Made by a program: the position numbers and the translations under genes
Notes under the pieces: generated by a model
Told to the model about the DNA's origin: nothing
Databases searched by the model: none
The model's input: only the letters and a program-made list of their open reading frames with translations
Shown: piece by piece, positions 32,905 through 47,200 of the stretch
Layout of the letters: the number at the start of each line of letters is the position of its first letter
How positions within the stretch are numbered: position 1 is the stretch's first letter
Assembly: GCA_008692225.1 (NCBI GenBank)
Contig: VICG01000012.1
Coordinates: 1,922,001 to 1,986,000, forward strand
Length of the DNA: 64,000 nucleotides
Source of the DNA: Monilinia fructicola
Taxonomy: Eukaryota; Ascomycota; Leotiomycetes; Helotiales; Sclerotiniaceae
Direction of reading: 5' to 3'

Positions 32905-34570
32905 AACGAGTGATGCTTAAAGGCTGGCGTTGTCGAACCTCCCAGAAAGATGGAGGACTTAAATGCAAAAAGAAGGACAATTAATTATGAGAATGAAGGA
33001 GAAGTAAGAAACGGAGCAAGGTAGAGAATATTGGAATACTAAATAATTGGCCGTCTGGGCAAATGCTTGAAGCCATCAAGGGGCATGTCTCTCATCAATA
33101 TAGAGAAAAGAAAAATGCCACGGCCGAGATAGATTTGACTCAGGCCAGCTTGGGGGAAATGGCTGAAAACTCTGGAACGTGTTGATGGAAAGAGGTTGTG
33201 CATGCTAAAAGCGTGACTTGGAGATGTAGGGAAAAAAAGATACATCCAAATACAGGAGTTGATGGTAAGACATACTGAATAGTCCATAGGTAGGTCTCAA
33301 AAGATGTGAAGGTTTGCTTTTTTTTCTCCTACCACGCCACCAATATACTTACTTTACTTGAAATATCTCAATGTAAGGGCAGTTTTTGCGACTTGCAATA
33401 AAGTTCACATGCCGATTCAGCAGCTTTCAGCTCAGAATTGCCACAAAATAGATTGTTCCAGACAAAAATATACAATGTAATAATCAACATGCTCATGCAA
33501 GAGAATATTAGGTTGATACATAAGAGCAAATTGAAGGGGTAGAGGCAGGTTTTTTACTGGAATAATCCATCTGTACAACAATATACTTTTGTCTGATAAC
33601 GAAGAGATGTAGAGAGTATCTCTGTTATTGAATATGAATAATGAAGAGCTATTGTTTGGAATCCTTCGGATGAAAAGGGGTTGTTGTATGATTGTAATGA
33701 GGTTTTAGAAAGTCAACCATCGATCTTGTCCAGATAAGAATATTCTTGTGCTTATGCTTGTACTGTAATGATAGAGGAAGTGTGAATTCCTTTTCAATTG
33801 TTGTTCTTGTTAAATTAGAGGAAAGCTTCCATTTCCCATCTTACCAGTTACACCTTATAAAGTTAATATAAGATGGACAACACAAACAATGACAAGAGGC
33901 AGGTTAAGGTTAATTCAGAAAGATAATTATGGACCAAACAGCAAATGCATATACGTCGTTGACGGCGTTGCGTGTGTGTAGATCTTGAGAGGTTTTGAGT
34001 TGATCAGCTATCGGTAACCTTAACGTTAAAATTAAGTCTTAACCTTCATCTCTCACAAGGTGAATAGCATATCGGAATCGGATTATCATTTGACCGATGG
34101 TCTCGTGACATGGCGTTTAGAAGACGAGGTGTAGTTTTGTAATTATATGCTAGGTACTTCTATAATTTCATATAATTAGACGCGAACAACGATCACATTA
34201 AAAAGATCTGGATGGAGTTCTTCTTTCTTTCTTTCTTTCTTTCTTTCCTTTTTCTTGATCAAGGAAACCAAGAAGTAAAGTTTCTATTATTATAACTTCA
34301 CTTCTTTCCTTCCCTTCCCTCTTCTTTCCTTTTCTTTCCTTTCCTTTCCCTTCCTCTCTTTTTTATTCTTCGTTCAATCCAGTTCAATTCAATCTATGAA
34401 TGCGAGTTCGAATCTTCCAAGTATTTCTCCCTTCTCATTAATTCTTGCACACATATTCTCATCGCCCTTTTTCATGTTTGTTTCTATAAAATTATAAATC
34501 CGAGGGGTCCCAACACAAGTTGCACAACTCTATAATATTCCATGATCGATTTTTTGATCGATCTTCCCAT
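32905..34570. other. Intergenic region between divergent genes
   Basis: Upstream regions of the WSC gene and the zinc-finger gene. Holds CTTT tracts at 34218-34248 and TTTCC tracts at 34310-34360, pyrimidine-rich as in fungal promoters. No gene seen. Confidence 0.55.
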
Positions 34571-36114
34571 ATGACCTGTCAAGTAAAGTGGAAATTAATT
34601 TTCTGATGGCTTGTTCACAGATGACTGGCAAATCTGAATCCGATACTGGGAAATCCTTGGATTACAAACTTCATTTTGCACAGCAAGTGGCTGAAAAAGT
34701 TAAAGCATTGAAAGAGGCCAAGGCCTTGGAAATGCTTAACTCCCGGGCACTAGCACAGCAGGAAACATCCACTGTCACCACCGATATTACAGTGCCGCCT
34801 GCTCGGGATGAGAATCATCTCTCATCCAAGGATGATGATGACATCAAACAAATATCATCCAAGAGAATAAAAGGGGAGAAAGCTAAATCAGGTTTTGATC
34901 CAGATAACGAGACATCTTATACTCCTTCGTCTGAAAAGCCAATCGTACTCGACGGTAGATCTTCGAATCGTTCTTTGACCAATGCGAAGCCCTTGGAGAG
35001 AGAGTCACTCGAACTTTCACAGTCGTCATATATACTGAAATCTATTGACCCCGAAAAGAGACGATTTTTTCGACCCCTTGCAGATGCTATTACAGCCTCA
35101 GATTCCGCTCAACTCGGCAAAATACTTTTACGCTTATGCGTTGAGTATCCCAATACGAGAGCTGTGGTGGAATCTTTATTTGCTGATACTAGTAATGAAG
35201 ACGTTGATGCTAGCTCACCTACGTTAACCTGCAAAATCTCGAACTACCAAGCTCCGCAAGATTCAACACCTGTAACTGGAGTCAAAACAACCCCGTTGCC
35301 GCCAGTTCGAAAACAAAATAAAAGTCTGGAAGAGAAGGAGAAGACAATTGCCGTTGCGAAGCCTACTAAAAAGGTCCCACAAACACCACAAATACCCACA
35401 TCTGCACGGACTTCTGTAGCGGCCAGCGAAAAGCGCAAGCGTGAAGAGTCTTCAGATACTTCAATTATTTCTCAGAAGAAATCAAAACCTCATGTGAGTT
35501 ACCATTCAAAACAGTGATGCATGCATTTATTAACATAGAAAAAGTCTGTCACTCCTAAATATTCAAAATTAAGTAGCTCGGTAACTGATCAGAAAGATGG
35601 AACTTCAAAACCGTCAACATCATCGTCAAAGTCTCTGAACACATCTAAGGGCTCGAAACTCATGACTGACAAACCTGTGGGATCTCTCTCAAAACCTAAG
35701 CCTGACAGAACTTCTCTGGATTCTCTTTTTGACTCCAATTATTCCGAAGCAGAGTTGTCGTCTGGTAAATATATATGTAAAGTTACTAATTGCGGTAAAG
35801 GTTTCAGTAATCCTTCGATACTGGATGAGCATATAAAAGCCGTGCATAAATCAGAAGGGAAGCTGCTTGGATGTTCGCTTTGCACTAGGAAGTTCACTCG
35901 GAGGGTCAATTTTCATAGACACCTGGAAGTTGCTCACACCTCAAATGATTTGGAGTGCACTGCTTGTAGGCTGAAATATCGAGACAGTGATAGACTGAGT
36001 GCACATATGAGATCGGAACATGGCGTGAGATACGTTGAAGACAAAACGAACCAGGAGCCCTCAACGGTGCCTAACTCGGTTAAGAAGACGGTCGGTTCAA
36101 AGACGAGTCGATGA
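34571..36114 (+). CDS. C2H2 zinc-finger protein, three fingers
   Basis: Main exons are 34621-35493 and 35539-36114, in phase. The ATG at 34621 directly follows a CAG, and a short upstream exon at 34571-34582 (four codons, ending before GTAAAG) would splice to it in frame, giving about 486 residues; otherwise translation starts at 34621 or 34588. The N-terminal 300 residues are Lys/Ser-rich and disordered, with basic KRKREE and KKSKPH stretches. Fingers near the end: C-x4-C..H-x4-H (CKVTNCGKGF..HIKAVH), C-x2-C..H-x4-H (CSLCTRKF..HLEVAH) and C-x2-C..H-x4-H (CTACRLKY..HMRSEH). Likely nuclear and DNA-binding. I do not recognise a named orthologue. Confidence 0.8.
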
Positions 36115-38382
36115 AGTTTCAGAAATCCTGAGCTTTCGATTTAGTATTGTGGAAATATCTGGCTCGAAACGCATATATACAAAGTCTACTATTCAACCAA
36201 AAACATATGTTCCGACAGAAGCGCAGTATACAATACATCGATGCTACCAAGAACAGTCATATCTCAGTGGTTCATTGTCGACCTACCTAACTGGATATGT
36301 ATCGACAATGCATAAACCAATACGATCAGCCAGCATTCATTAAAAAATATATACTGGAAGAACCACGAACCGACTTTGGTAGCGTATGATGCTCCCATTG
36401 GGGACACAAGCATTTGCACCCCCACATTAAGATTAATATTTATTCTTGCCTGTCCGAAGTTTTTCCAACGAACCACTAAGTGGCCCAATCTTCCCATTGT
36501 CGATCAAAAGCAAATTTGTATGCATGCTTTCCTGTTTTAAAAATATTGGGTTCTCGCCGATTGGTATGCAGAAGCGCAATACGCGACGTCAAAAATACCG
36601 GTTTACACCTTCATGTGCGGAGCGACTCTGCACCCAACCGACACAATAATCTTCATTACTTTCCTGTTCTCAACCTATGTCTGCCGTCAACAAGAACAAC
36701 CTGCCGCCCTTTGATGAGCATTTCAAACTGTTTCTGGACAAGCGACCATGTATGATGTGTTATACTGCTAGTAGGAGTGAAATTTGGACAAGCGCTTAGA
36801 GTGTGCGCGGCTGCGGTGAGTAATCCGGAGATCTCCTCAAAAAGACTCATTCGCACAAGAGTAAACAGGGCTAGAAAGGCGGTAGTATAGAGAGAATTGA
36901 CGCGCGTCTTAACGCTTGAAGGCGTCACCTGGGCAATGCTAAGTTGCCGAGAGGAGGTTAGTTAGTGAATGCGAAGCTGACGGTGCATAATTTTGAGTGT
37001 TTCCCGCATGGGATTTGGACTCATTGTGAATGCCAGGTGAGTATGAAGATTGTTTGCTTTGTTTTCCCGTGACAAATGGGATAGGGCGTTGAATGATGAT
37101 ATATCACCAGTTTGGAATTTGTTTGATGTCATCGTATCTGTAAAGGTATTTGTAATGGAGGGTTTCACGAGGCAAAAGATGAGTATCTTTCTTGTGCACA
37201 CGGCTGGCGGCTACAATCACCTTTTTTCCCCTTCGTCCCCTCACATTATTTTTTGGAGCCTTTGTGAGCCTTCTTTGGCTTGCTTCTTACTTTTTACTGG
37301 ATCCACTTTATACAACTCAAGAGACAACGAGACCTTCTCCCTCCTTTGCTCCTCCTCTCTTCCCGTCCGCGTGTCGCGGGGTTTCGTGCTTATATATATA
37401 CACATATGAACAGGGCTATATCCAGCGATGAAATCTCCATTCTCTCATTCGTGTATCCTTTCATCTTTTTCTTTCTCAAATCGCAAGTGAAAATATTCCC
37501 TCCTGACATGTGCTGCGACCTCAATTGTGAGAGGTCGACTAGCATATCTTATGTCTAGTTTATGTATACCGGGATGAACAGTTAGGGAATATCGGGCAGC
37601 CTGGTCGTTGCGATGTACAAGTGCACATTAACTTGTACCGTGTCGGTACTATATTAGCATGGGTAGTCGGGTACCATAACGTCATCACACGTCTTGCAAA
37701 AGTCGATGTTCATGAGGATGATGATGCTCTTGAATATTCAGTACTGTACTGTAGGAGGTGAAGTGAGGTCAGGTAAGATATGGTAGGAGGAAATTGTATG
37801 AGATGGTGATTTGGTGAATTTCTGATCATGAATTTTCGACTGGCCGTGTAATTAAGGTAGCATCCGTGCTTCGAGGATTCCATTGTGTTGCTTTGTCGCT
37901 TTTTGGTGGGCTTGCGATGCATACGTTCTGGGTACTAATCTGGTGTTTACTATTCTATTGTTCTAGCATGATTCAGTATGATACTCCGGGGATCGTCTAA
38001 CTTCATGTCTAGTTTTTGGATTTGGGGGTGCGGTTTGTGGAAGTGGAAGTGTTGTGAGTATTCTCTGGGTCACATATTTCATAAGCGAATACGAGTGAAG
38101 ATCTATGTATCTGAGGGAATTCGATCCTGGGAATAGGCGAAACTCTACTCATTTTGCCGAAGAGCTAATTGTGAGGGATTGATTTGAAATGAGCTGCACA
38201 AGGTGATGGGCACAATTTTGAGCAAAATAAGTTACTTTTGATTATATCAAGTCGATGAGGCTACATCCACACATTGTGAACCTCCACCAAAATATTAATT
38301 ATATACCACACCACAAGTTTTCAAAATATTAGCACCGACTTCGCTCCGGTCGTCGTCGGTGGGAGAAAGCTAGATTCAAAGT
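36115..38382. other. Intergenic region, no gene recognised
   Basis: Short frames of 60-119 codons on both strands lack domains. A minus-strand pair (36656-36928 and 36962-37201) could be decayed or spliced coding sequence, but I cannot support a model. The 3' flank of the NLP gene begins at about 38380. Confidence 0.4.
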
Positions 38383-39218
38383 CTAGAAAGTAGCCTTGCC
38401 AAGGTTGGTGTTGAAGTTGGCGTCCTTGAATGGAACGTTTGCGGCTCCGAAATCCGTGTTCGTGAGAGCGGTTCGGGCAGCATCGGTGAGGGATTCCCAG
38501 GCAATCAATGGTTGTTGACCGCCGGTTTCGTTGGTGAGACCGCAAGAGTGGTCGAGGGGCCAGACACTCTCGTACTTGATGAGTGGGCTGGTGCCGGAGA
38601 GGGAGTAACCGTCGGTGCTGCAGTCCCATCCTCCGTGGGCGGATGGGCAGACGGCTACGATGTTGTTGGCGGCAGTGCTGCTGCCGCTGTTGAGCCAAAC
38701 AATGACACCCTCCCAGTCGTGACGATGTCCGATACCGTCGGATGGCTCGTCCTTGGGGAAGTACCTGGGAATTTGTGAGTGTGGTGTGGTTTGAGCATAG
38801 AGAGAAACCACTTACCAGGAGTACATGACGGCGTAGTGGGATCCGGATTGAGCTCCTCTAACGTAGACTTGTCCGGTACTGCTGCTGCAGTGACCATTGC
38901 TGGAACCGGTCTTTTTCAAACCACCACTAAAAGATGTTAAAAATCAAAATTCTTTCAGCTAGGGCTTGTAAGGTTATCTTACCCAGTGTTTCCTTGTGCA
39001 TCGACAGCTGGGAAAGGTACGCAGCCATTGACGACCTTGAGATATGGCTTGTATGCAAGGTAGACATCGCCTACGGTGCCACTTGGAACTGCTTGGGCGA
39101 ATCCCACAACGGCGTTGGAGGCGATGACATCGCGAGACTCGATTTGAGATGGCGCGGCAATGGCAGTGGAAGCCAAGAGCGAGAGGGAAAGCTGAAGAGA
39201 CTTTGTGAAGGCAACCAT
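38383..39218 (-). CDS. NLP family (necrosis- and ethylene-inducing-like protein, NPP1 domain)
   Basis: Three exons, 39218-38983, 38926-38816 and 38764-38383 (edges within a base), in phase, giving about 242 residues, the usual NLP length. A signal peptide covers residues 1-22. The family hallmark heptapeptide GHRHDWE is encoded at 38710-38730, and further family features are the conserved acidic and His residues and the aromatic C-terminus. The cysteine pair in the N-terminal half points to type 1. Type 1 NLPs are secreted, bind plant sphingolipids (GIPCs) and permeabilise eudicot membranes, promoting necrosis in necrotrophs. The gene is intact. Introns have GTAAGA and GTAAGT donors. Whether this copy is active is not known. 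Confidence 0.93.
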
Positions 39219-40372
39219 GGTGAAGACTGGTTTGGAAATTTCCTGGTGATTTTAGAAGAAGAGAGTGATGGATGATGGATGATTGTATGGATGGTGTTGT
39301 ATAGTCCAAGGTGAGAAGACCAAAGGTCTTTATAACCTCAAAATTTAAGCTTTCGGATACGTTCGTATTGCACTCCTTCTTACAATTGAGTTTGTATAAG
39401 GCAGCCGAGATATCAAATCAAGCCTTCCGCTCTTCTTGGTGGCATGGCTATCAAATAAAGTTCTGCTCCTTACGACATAACTATCCGTAAGGTTTTGTTC
39501 CTGAATATAGCCCCCACCGGATAAACTATCCTGGGCACGTTTTAGTTGGTTGGTATATATTGGCATTTGTCATTTTGTGACTCGGGAGATATATTCCCAT
39601 GTGTGGTGTGGTACCTGCCCGAATTCCATAATAGGCAATCCGGAAGTGACCGTGGCCGGCAAAGATACAGTAGAAAAACGTGGTAGTGTTACGTTACCAC
39701 GTTGTGAAGGTACATGTATCTGATGGATAACACATTTTCTAGAATTGATCCATGGACGGCGGGTGATGGAGAAACTGAGATTGGATTAGGAAGGAGATAC
39801 GAGGGTGGTATATCGGCTTTGGACGTTTGGATGGTGATCGTCACCTTTTCGCCGAATCAGGGCTGACATCCCCGGTCCAATGTTAAATGGTGGGGTTATT
39901 TAGGTTATTCGTTACTGGGTACAGTATTCTACCTGAGATCATATATGCAGGGTATCTTGTATCTCCTGAAATGGAATGATGGAAAGCTTGTATTATCGTC
40001 AGCATCACCTTTTGGTCAGTTAGGAACTGATAAGTTTCCACCATACAGTGAGTGACCTTGTGGTGAATTCCGATAGAGTCATTTAGCCGTACGTACGGCG
40101 GTAGGGTAGTTTAGTCTTGGTTTCCTCATACAGTAGCTCGGTGAATACTATGTTGACTAATTAGATGATTGGTGGATCAAGTTTATTCCATTCTCAGTTA
40201 TGGCAGTCTGAGGATACGGAAATTCATGACACGACTTGATGGATGAGATGAAGCGGTATATCGGCTAAGTCCTGGAGATATAAAACAATAGAAGAATGAA
40301 TCTAGTGAAAGAAAGACAATATTATTGTTATAATTGCTCTTATTATTGTTATTACTATCCCTATTACTATTA

Positions 40373-40479
<107 letters not shown>

Positions 40480-42604
40480 TTATTGCACCATTATTACTAT
40501 CTATTATCATGTATTACTTACTCCGTAGGAGTTCGTTGAAATTTCGGAAGGGAGAGGATTCGGCTAAATGTGTCTGTGAGGTGGGTACTTTTAGCTAAGT
40601 GAGGCGGGCAGGTGACGACGGAGTCCGACTCAAAGATACAGTACAGCAATGCATAGACCATAGATAGGTTCACGATTACGAGATTACGGAGTATTTATAT
40701 ATTACGTGAGAGTATGATACTAGACAACTTCACTTCACTTCACTTCACTTCAATCGCATCATCATCCCAACAACCTACTTGTGAATAACTTCACTATAAA
40801 GTACTTTGTTGGTTGTATCAGGATTATTAGATGTTTTGTGTATATTTATTATCAAAATCATCTCATCTCACTTAACCTTTTACTTCTTCGCACAATCATT
40901 GTGTCTACAATTCGACTGTCAGAGTTTCCAGTAATCTAAGTCTCACAAAGGTCTCACACTCAATATATACCTCATATTTATGACTAATCGTCTGTTTCGG
41001 TCAACTGAATTGATCGAGATATCAACTAAAGCAAGGCCTTTTCTGGAAATATATAAGAAATAATATTTCAGATAGTTTTAGACTTTGTTGCTCACTCGTA
41101 CTCATGGGTAGTTTCCATTTGCCATTAGTGGCCATAGTCGCAATCGAATCCTCCATATCAGGCAGTTAGAAATACTACCCAGCCACTTTCTAAAAATCCA
41201 GAGACTTCAATAAACGGTCACAAGGTTGCTGGCGATTTCTGAAGTATTGGGACATTCTGACGGCAATTCGATATTTCTCCGGTTGATTTCACACTCCTAT
41301 CTCATGGGGTGTAGACAAGTAGTGATGATTCAGTCAATGGTATGAAGCCTACAATATCACTTGTTAAAAACTCGCTTCGTGCCCAGTACTATCACCACGA
41401 GTTGGAACTGGTATTTAGGTCAATTGGGTTCTGCTTATAAGAATTTGCGGGATGGATCTGAAGAAAGGTCTCGGAAATGTGAATTCTAATATGTCGCTGG
41501 CATGGTACCTCTTCAATTTGAATACGTACTGAAGTATTTGAATTAGAAAGATAAGATGATGTATTTCTTGAGTCTTTCAATGAATCTTAACCCACACTGT
41601 TAAGTAGTCAACATTTTGAATGACTTTGTAGTTCTAAGAAAACTTGTTGGTATCATCATGGAGAGCGATGAAGCCAATATAAGATCTCTGGTTGATACTA
41701 TTGTTCTTGCTTAAGAAACCTAACTAGATCGTTATATGATGACTGACATGGCCGTCGAGGCGTTAGAGTGTAGCCACACGACTATTTGTTCTGACGGAAC
41801 TCGAGATGTAAAGCTTCTTAGTATTATACTTTGCTCCGGAGTATTAGACACTCGTAACACTGCACTTCATAATGGCGTGCTTTCAACTTTCCATCGCTTG
41901 GCTACATATCAGCTCAATAATGTTTGACAATTCTGTTCCTCATTCTCTCGCTACGTATACCTCGATCTTTCCTCCTGACGAAATGTCCAAGATACTTAGA
42001 CTCAATCTTTACAGTACCAATAACACACAACTGTGATCCTCGTTCTTGTATTAACACGATCAATAAAATAAGAAGCATGCTCTATTACACGAACATCTTG
42101 TACTAATCCCTGATCTTTGTGAAACTATCTACATACTTGACCTCGGGATCTTACATAAAGATCCTATCGGACACTTAGTTATAAAACACACCAATCTCAG
42201 CAGCCATATCAGTCACTATATAAAACAATCTAGCTGATTTCCCCTAAGGAACAACAACAGCAACAGCAGCAGCAGCGGTATCGCAGCAAGTCAGATAATA
42301 GTAACTTCATCCCCATAATGGAACCAACAAATCCAGTTAGCATAAGCCTAACCTCAATATACCACTTCTCACCACAATCATCTCATTTCCACGAGATAAG
42401 TCCTCCCAGACCCTACCTCCACCTTCATCTCCACCCCCAGTAATCCCCAATAATCCCCGCCCCCTCCCCTCACCATCAAACCTACCTCCAATGTCCCATC
42501 CTGTCCCATCCCATCCTATCCTCCCCCCCTCTTCCACTCATCAACACCATCAAGTTACCTCCCACTCAACACGAATCCATTCATCCACCCACCAAAACCC
42601 ACAA

Positions 42605-42768
42605 CTCACACCTCACACCTCACCCTCACCCCTCACACCTCACCCCTCACCCCTCACCCCTCACCCCTCACCCCTCACCTCACCCCTCACCCCTCACCCC
42701 TCACACCTCACACCTCACCCCTCACCCCTCACCCCTCACCCCTCACCCCTCACCCCTCACCCAACCCC
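42605..42768. repeat. CCCCTCA minisatellite, G-rich on the minus strand
   Basis: About 20 tandem 7-8-mers of CCCCTCA/CCTCACA in 165 bp. The complementary strand reads TGAGGGG repeatedly, a pattern able to form G-quadruplexes. Not the ascomycete telomere motif (TTAGGG). Confidence 0.9.
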
Positions 42769-42829
42769 AGACCCTAAAAGACCAACACCCTAACTCAATC
42801 CCAGCCATCCACCAAATCACCGCAAAAAG

Positions 42830-42872
<43 letters not shown>

Positions 42873-43219
42873 AACCACACTCTCAACAACTCAAGACTTT
42901 GATCTTCAACTCCTACATTCCGTTACCTCTCCCAACCTTCCTTCCTTCCTTCCTTCCAAACAACCAAACAAACAACAGAACATAAATTTAACCATTCATC
43001 TCCGAAAGTCTTTGAGATATCTCTCCTCCTCCTCGGCTCCCCTCCCTCCATACACACACACATATAAGTAAATAAATAAGTAAACGAATTACCCAATTAG
43101 CTTCCCAGACGCCCCCCCTCCCCCTCCCCTTCTCATCAACACCTCCCTCAAACCTCAACCCGTATCCGTCTTCCACTCCACTCCACTCCACTCCGTCCCT
43201 CTCCTTCTCCTCTCCTTCT

Positions 43220-43302
43220 CCCCTCCTTCATCACAAATACATATACAAATACATATACAAATACAAATACATATACAAATACATATACATATACATACAC
43301 AC
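43220..43302. repeat. Hexanucleotide array (ACATAT/ACAAAT)
   Basis: Tandem hexamers with alternating variants, reading as a Cys-Ile repeat on the minus strand. Low-complexity DNA, not coding. Confidence 0.85.
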
Positions 43303-44268
43303 GAGGAAAGATATACCACACACCAGCACCAACACCAACACCACACCCCCTTCATCCCCTAACACCCCCTCCCCAGTCCCCCAATCCCCCACACAATAAA
43401 CACCAACCCATCAACCCCCCGACTTCCAAAATTCTTACATCCGCGAGCTTCAGGATCCGGATCCGGATCCGGGTCGGGATGAATTTCCCATCGTGAATTA
43501 AAGCAAGCATCTATCGACCTCCCTTCGATCTCAACTTTATAGATTTTGTAAATGTTGTAATTGTTGTAATTGTTATAAAGTCCCCTTCCTATGCGTCGTG
43601 AGGGAGAAAGGAGAAAGGAGAAAGGAGGAGGTAAAAAGTACGAGCAAGGTGTTTAACTTCTTAGTTTATTTAGGTTGGGAGGAGAAGGTCTGGATGGTGT
43701 GAATGGTGTGGAAGGTTTGATGTAAAGACCAATCAAGTAAAGAGTGTAGAGAGTAAAGATTGGAGATGTGTAGAGTATAGAGTATAGAGTGTAGATTTCA
43801 GATGTGTAGATTTGAGATGTATAGACTATAGAGTGTAGAGTGTATATATTTAATCTGGTTTTAATTCATTTCATTTCATTCCATTCCATGTCAATATCTC
43901 CCCTTTCCTTTCCTTTCCTTTCCTTCCCATTCCATCCCATCCTATTTCAATTCAATTCAACCTATCTATTCCATCAGCCTTTCCCATCCAGCTATACTCC
44001 AGCAAAATACCACGCCCATCAACTCCCATTTCAAAATCGCCAACCGCAACGCAAGTTTACGCCGCACCTTCACTCCGAGCCATGAAAAATTCAAGTCAAG
44101 GTTCGAGTTTTGACTTTTAACCTCAGTTTAAGCCAACCGGCGCCAGTTCAATGACTACCCTACCCTACCCTGCCATACCCATTCTTAAACCTGCTAGTAA
44201 AAATTGTCAAGCAATGAATTTATGAATTCATCCATGCGTCCAAAACCAGATATCAATCTACCTTCACT

Positions 44269-47200
44269 TCATCCTCCGGATCCCACACGCATCGAACTCG
44301 TACCGCTTCCCTCACCTCCCTCTTCAATGTTAGTAATCCCACTAATTCCTCCCTCGTTAAACCCTAAACTTCTCGCATGAACTGGTTGACTTTCCATGGT
44401 CGTTCTTCCACCTAAAGAGGCTGGAACTGCTGTTCCACCTCCCATAATCCCACCATTGCTGATACCTCCCACCCCAATAGTACCGTGTCCAATACTTCCT
44501 TTATTGACGTTACCTCCCACACCATCATTCCCCTGACTCCCCACACTACCTATCGAATCCGACCTCTTGATGTTCATTGGCCCTGGTGCTTGTGTGTTCG
44601 CGTTTCCTGGACTAATGTTTAAATTTGGTGTCATAGACTGTGTTTTCTGCGAAAGTTCATTCTGTAACGGGCTGGAGTGAATGGGAGAATTGGAATTTCT
44701 GCTCGAAGCATCACCATCCTTACTACCACTACGTTTAGAACCGCGCGAAGAGAGATGCGACCTTGCTGAACATTTAAAAAAAATATGAAATTAGTGTCGT
44801 GTGCCGTAATAATGCGATGGGATAGGTAAGAACACAAACTAAGAACAATTGTAGAGCAAAAAGGGCGTAACGCAGTTAACTGCTTGGTATAATTCCTCGC
44901 ATTGGGAAAGCGGATGATAGCGAAAAGGCACCTTGACCCGCCATTGATTTTGAAATTATCCACTGAGAACTTTTCGATTTTTTGGCTTCGATTTTATATG
45001 GAACAACCGGGGATGGAAGTAGGGCTTTTTCAACAAACTCAACTTCAAGATGTGGATGGTGATGAATGATCAACAGCTTGTCCAGCTGCAGGTGTGGTTT
45101 CAGAACCATCATGACTTACCATTTTCGCCCATCTTAATCCACAACTATTGCATAAGTCTCGATTTCCGCTCGGACCCCTTCTCCATTCCGGGGTGCTTTT
45201 AGTATGGCAATTAACACAATCTCGTTGGGAGTTACCAGCTCCCTTTCTTCGCTTTCGTTTCTTTTTGGCCGATACCAAGCTCGCCAATTCTTCCGCGAGC
45301 AATCGATTATTCTTTTCCATCTGTCGAAGTTCATACTGCCAACTCGTACACCTTGTTGTTTTCAATTCGTCAAATATGTTGTCCTCAGATGCTAAAGCCT
45401 CATCTTGAGATCCGATTGGAAGTCCACAACCACCTGATTGTGTGATCACAATTGGAGCTGGGTTAGAGCCAGGCGTCGTGGTTTCAGTAAACGGAACAGT
45501 TTGAGCGCGAGCGGGATGATGGTTCGAGGAACTTCCATCTGGGGACTGAACATCCTTCTTGGTCGTGGGGCTCATGATCATTGCTTTGCCACCAGGAATC
45601 GTCGTACCATTAGCTCCAATAGCTGGAGCCACATTTCGCGCAGATGATTTGGCGAATCGAGTCTGGGCAACAAGAAATGTAGGTTTTTGTCCTTCGGTTG
45701 CATCACCGGGATAGAGAGTAGTCTCAGCTTGCAAAACAACACCACGTTTGTTGAAGAGTTCATGTCGATAGCTAACAATCTTTCCTGTTCTTGCCTTTTC
45801 GAGGGCCCGACCAAATTCGACCTTGGATTCAGAACGCATCAACGCTTGGATGCTTGTACCGATAAGATCCTCTGGCATTCGATCTAAGAGTGATCTGACG
45901 TGTGATGAGACGAAGAGGAACATGCCCGACGTTGATAATTTTGAAAACAATTCCGTCTCACCGAAGCCTTCTGAACGATTCAGTTTACTTCGAGCCAAGG
46001 CATAAACTGGCCTCTCCCTACCAACCATGACTATACACTTGCGACCTTTGCCTTGTTCCACACACAACGAGCCATGACTTTCAAACCACGTGTAACCACT
46101 GTTTTTTTCGCCGAATGCGAAATACCACATTGACCGCAGTCCCTTGCGATGTTTCTTTCAATTCTCGAGTGACGGGAACGATGTCACTAGGATGACAGAC
46201 GGAGGAGAGAGCAGTTCCTATGAGTTCCGATGAATCGTATTCCAGGACTTGACGACATGATGGCGAGAGGTATAGGAATAATCCTTTCAGAGAAAGAACA
46301 TGGACTACATCATCGGTATTTTCCAAAAGCACCTTATCCCACATTCTCTTGGTAAGCTCTGGATCGCTCCCATTATCATACGAGGCCAAGACGGAGCTGA
46401 CATCATCACGACTGATAGTTTGACCCCCATCCGTTAAGCGATTGACTTGCTGAGGTGGCTGCCAAACATATCGTGGTAATGTACCTTGTTTGTAATTCAT
46501 CGTGTAGTTCCCACCCGTCGTATCGCAATCAATGCTGTTTGGGTTCGCGACCACGTCAACCTGAAATCCGACCACCAAAGAAAGTTCATTATCATCATCA
46601 CTCGCAGGAATGGGAATCATGGTTAAAAGATTCATAAATGGCTGACCCCCTTTCCGATAATTAATAATGGCCTGCTGCGTTTCCGTTCTCGTATCTATGG
46701 CTTTCTTAAGTTCATAGACCTTGGTATTCTCCGTGTCTAGTCTACGTTCACCTGCTTGAATCTTCCCATCGGGCGATTGGAGAAATCGACAATTTCTTCC
46801 CAACACCTCGTGTTTTGAATATCCCGTCAGTCTCTCTCAAAGACATCCGAAACGTATATAATGGGGCAATCCGCCTCTCTGAGATCGCAGACAACAAATG
46901 CACACGATAAATCGACGGCACCAATATCAATCACTTTGTTCTTCCTGCATACCACTCTCATCAATGCGGCAAGCATGTCAAAGCCCGTGCTAGAATATAT
47001 TCCCGCGGCAGCCTGTCGACTTGGGGCGGCAGTGGAGGCGACTGGGGGCGTTGATACGAATGGTGTATTGGCAGGAACCATCGTCGTGGTGCTCGATGCT
47101 CGGCTCATAAGATTCGGCGGTACATTCGAGGTAGATGGAGAGTTGTAGTCCACTACACATTTTGAGACATGCCCAGGTCGTTTGCGGGTGATTGGACCAT

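Noticed and set aside
44876..45112. Frame of 78 codons in the wc-1 intron
   Set aside because: The conserved WC-1 tail (GRIS..SRGSKRSG) resumes only after the CAG at 44766, so this stretch is intronic; an additional exon within it cannot be fully excluded.
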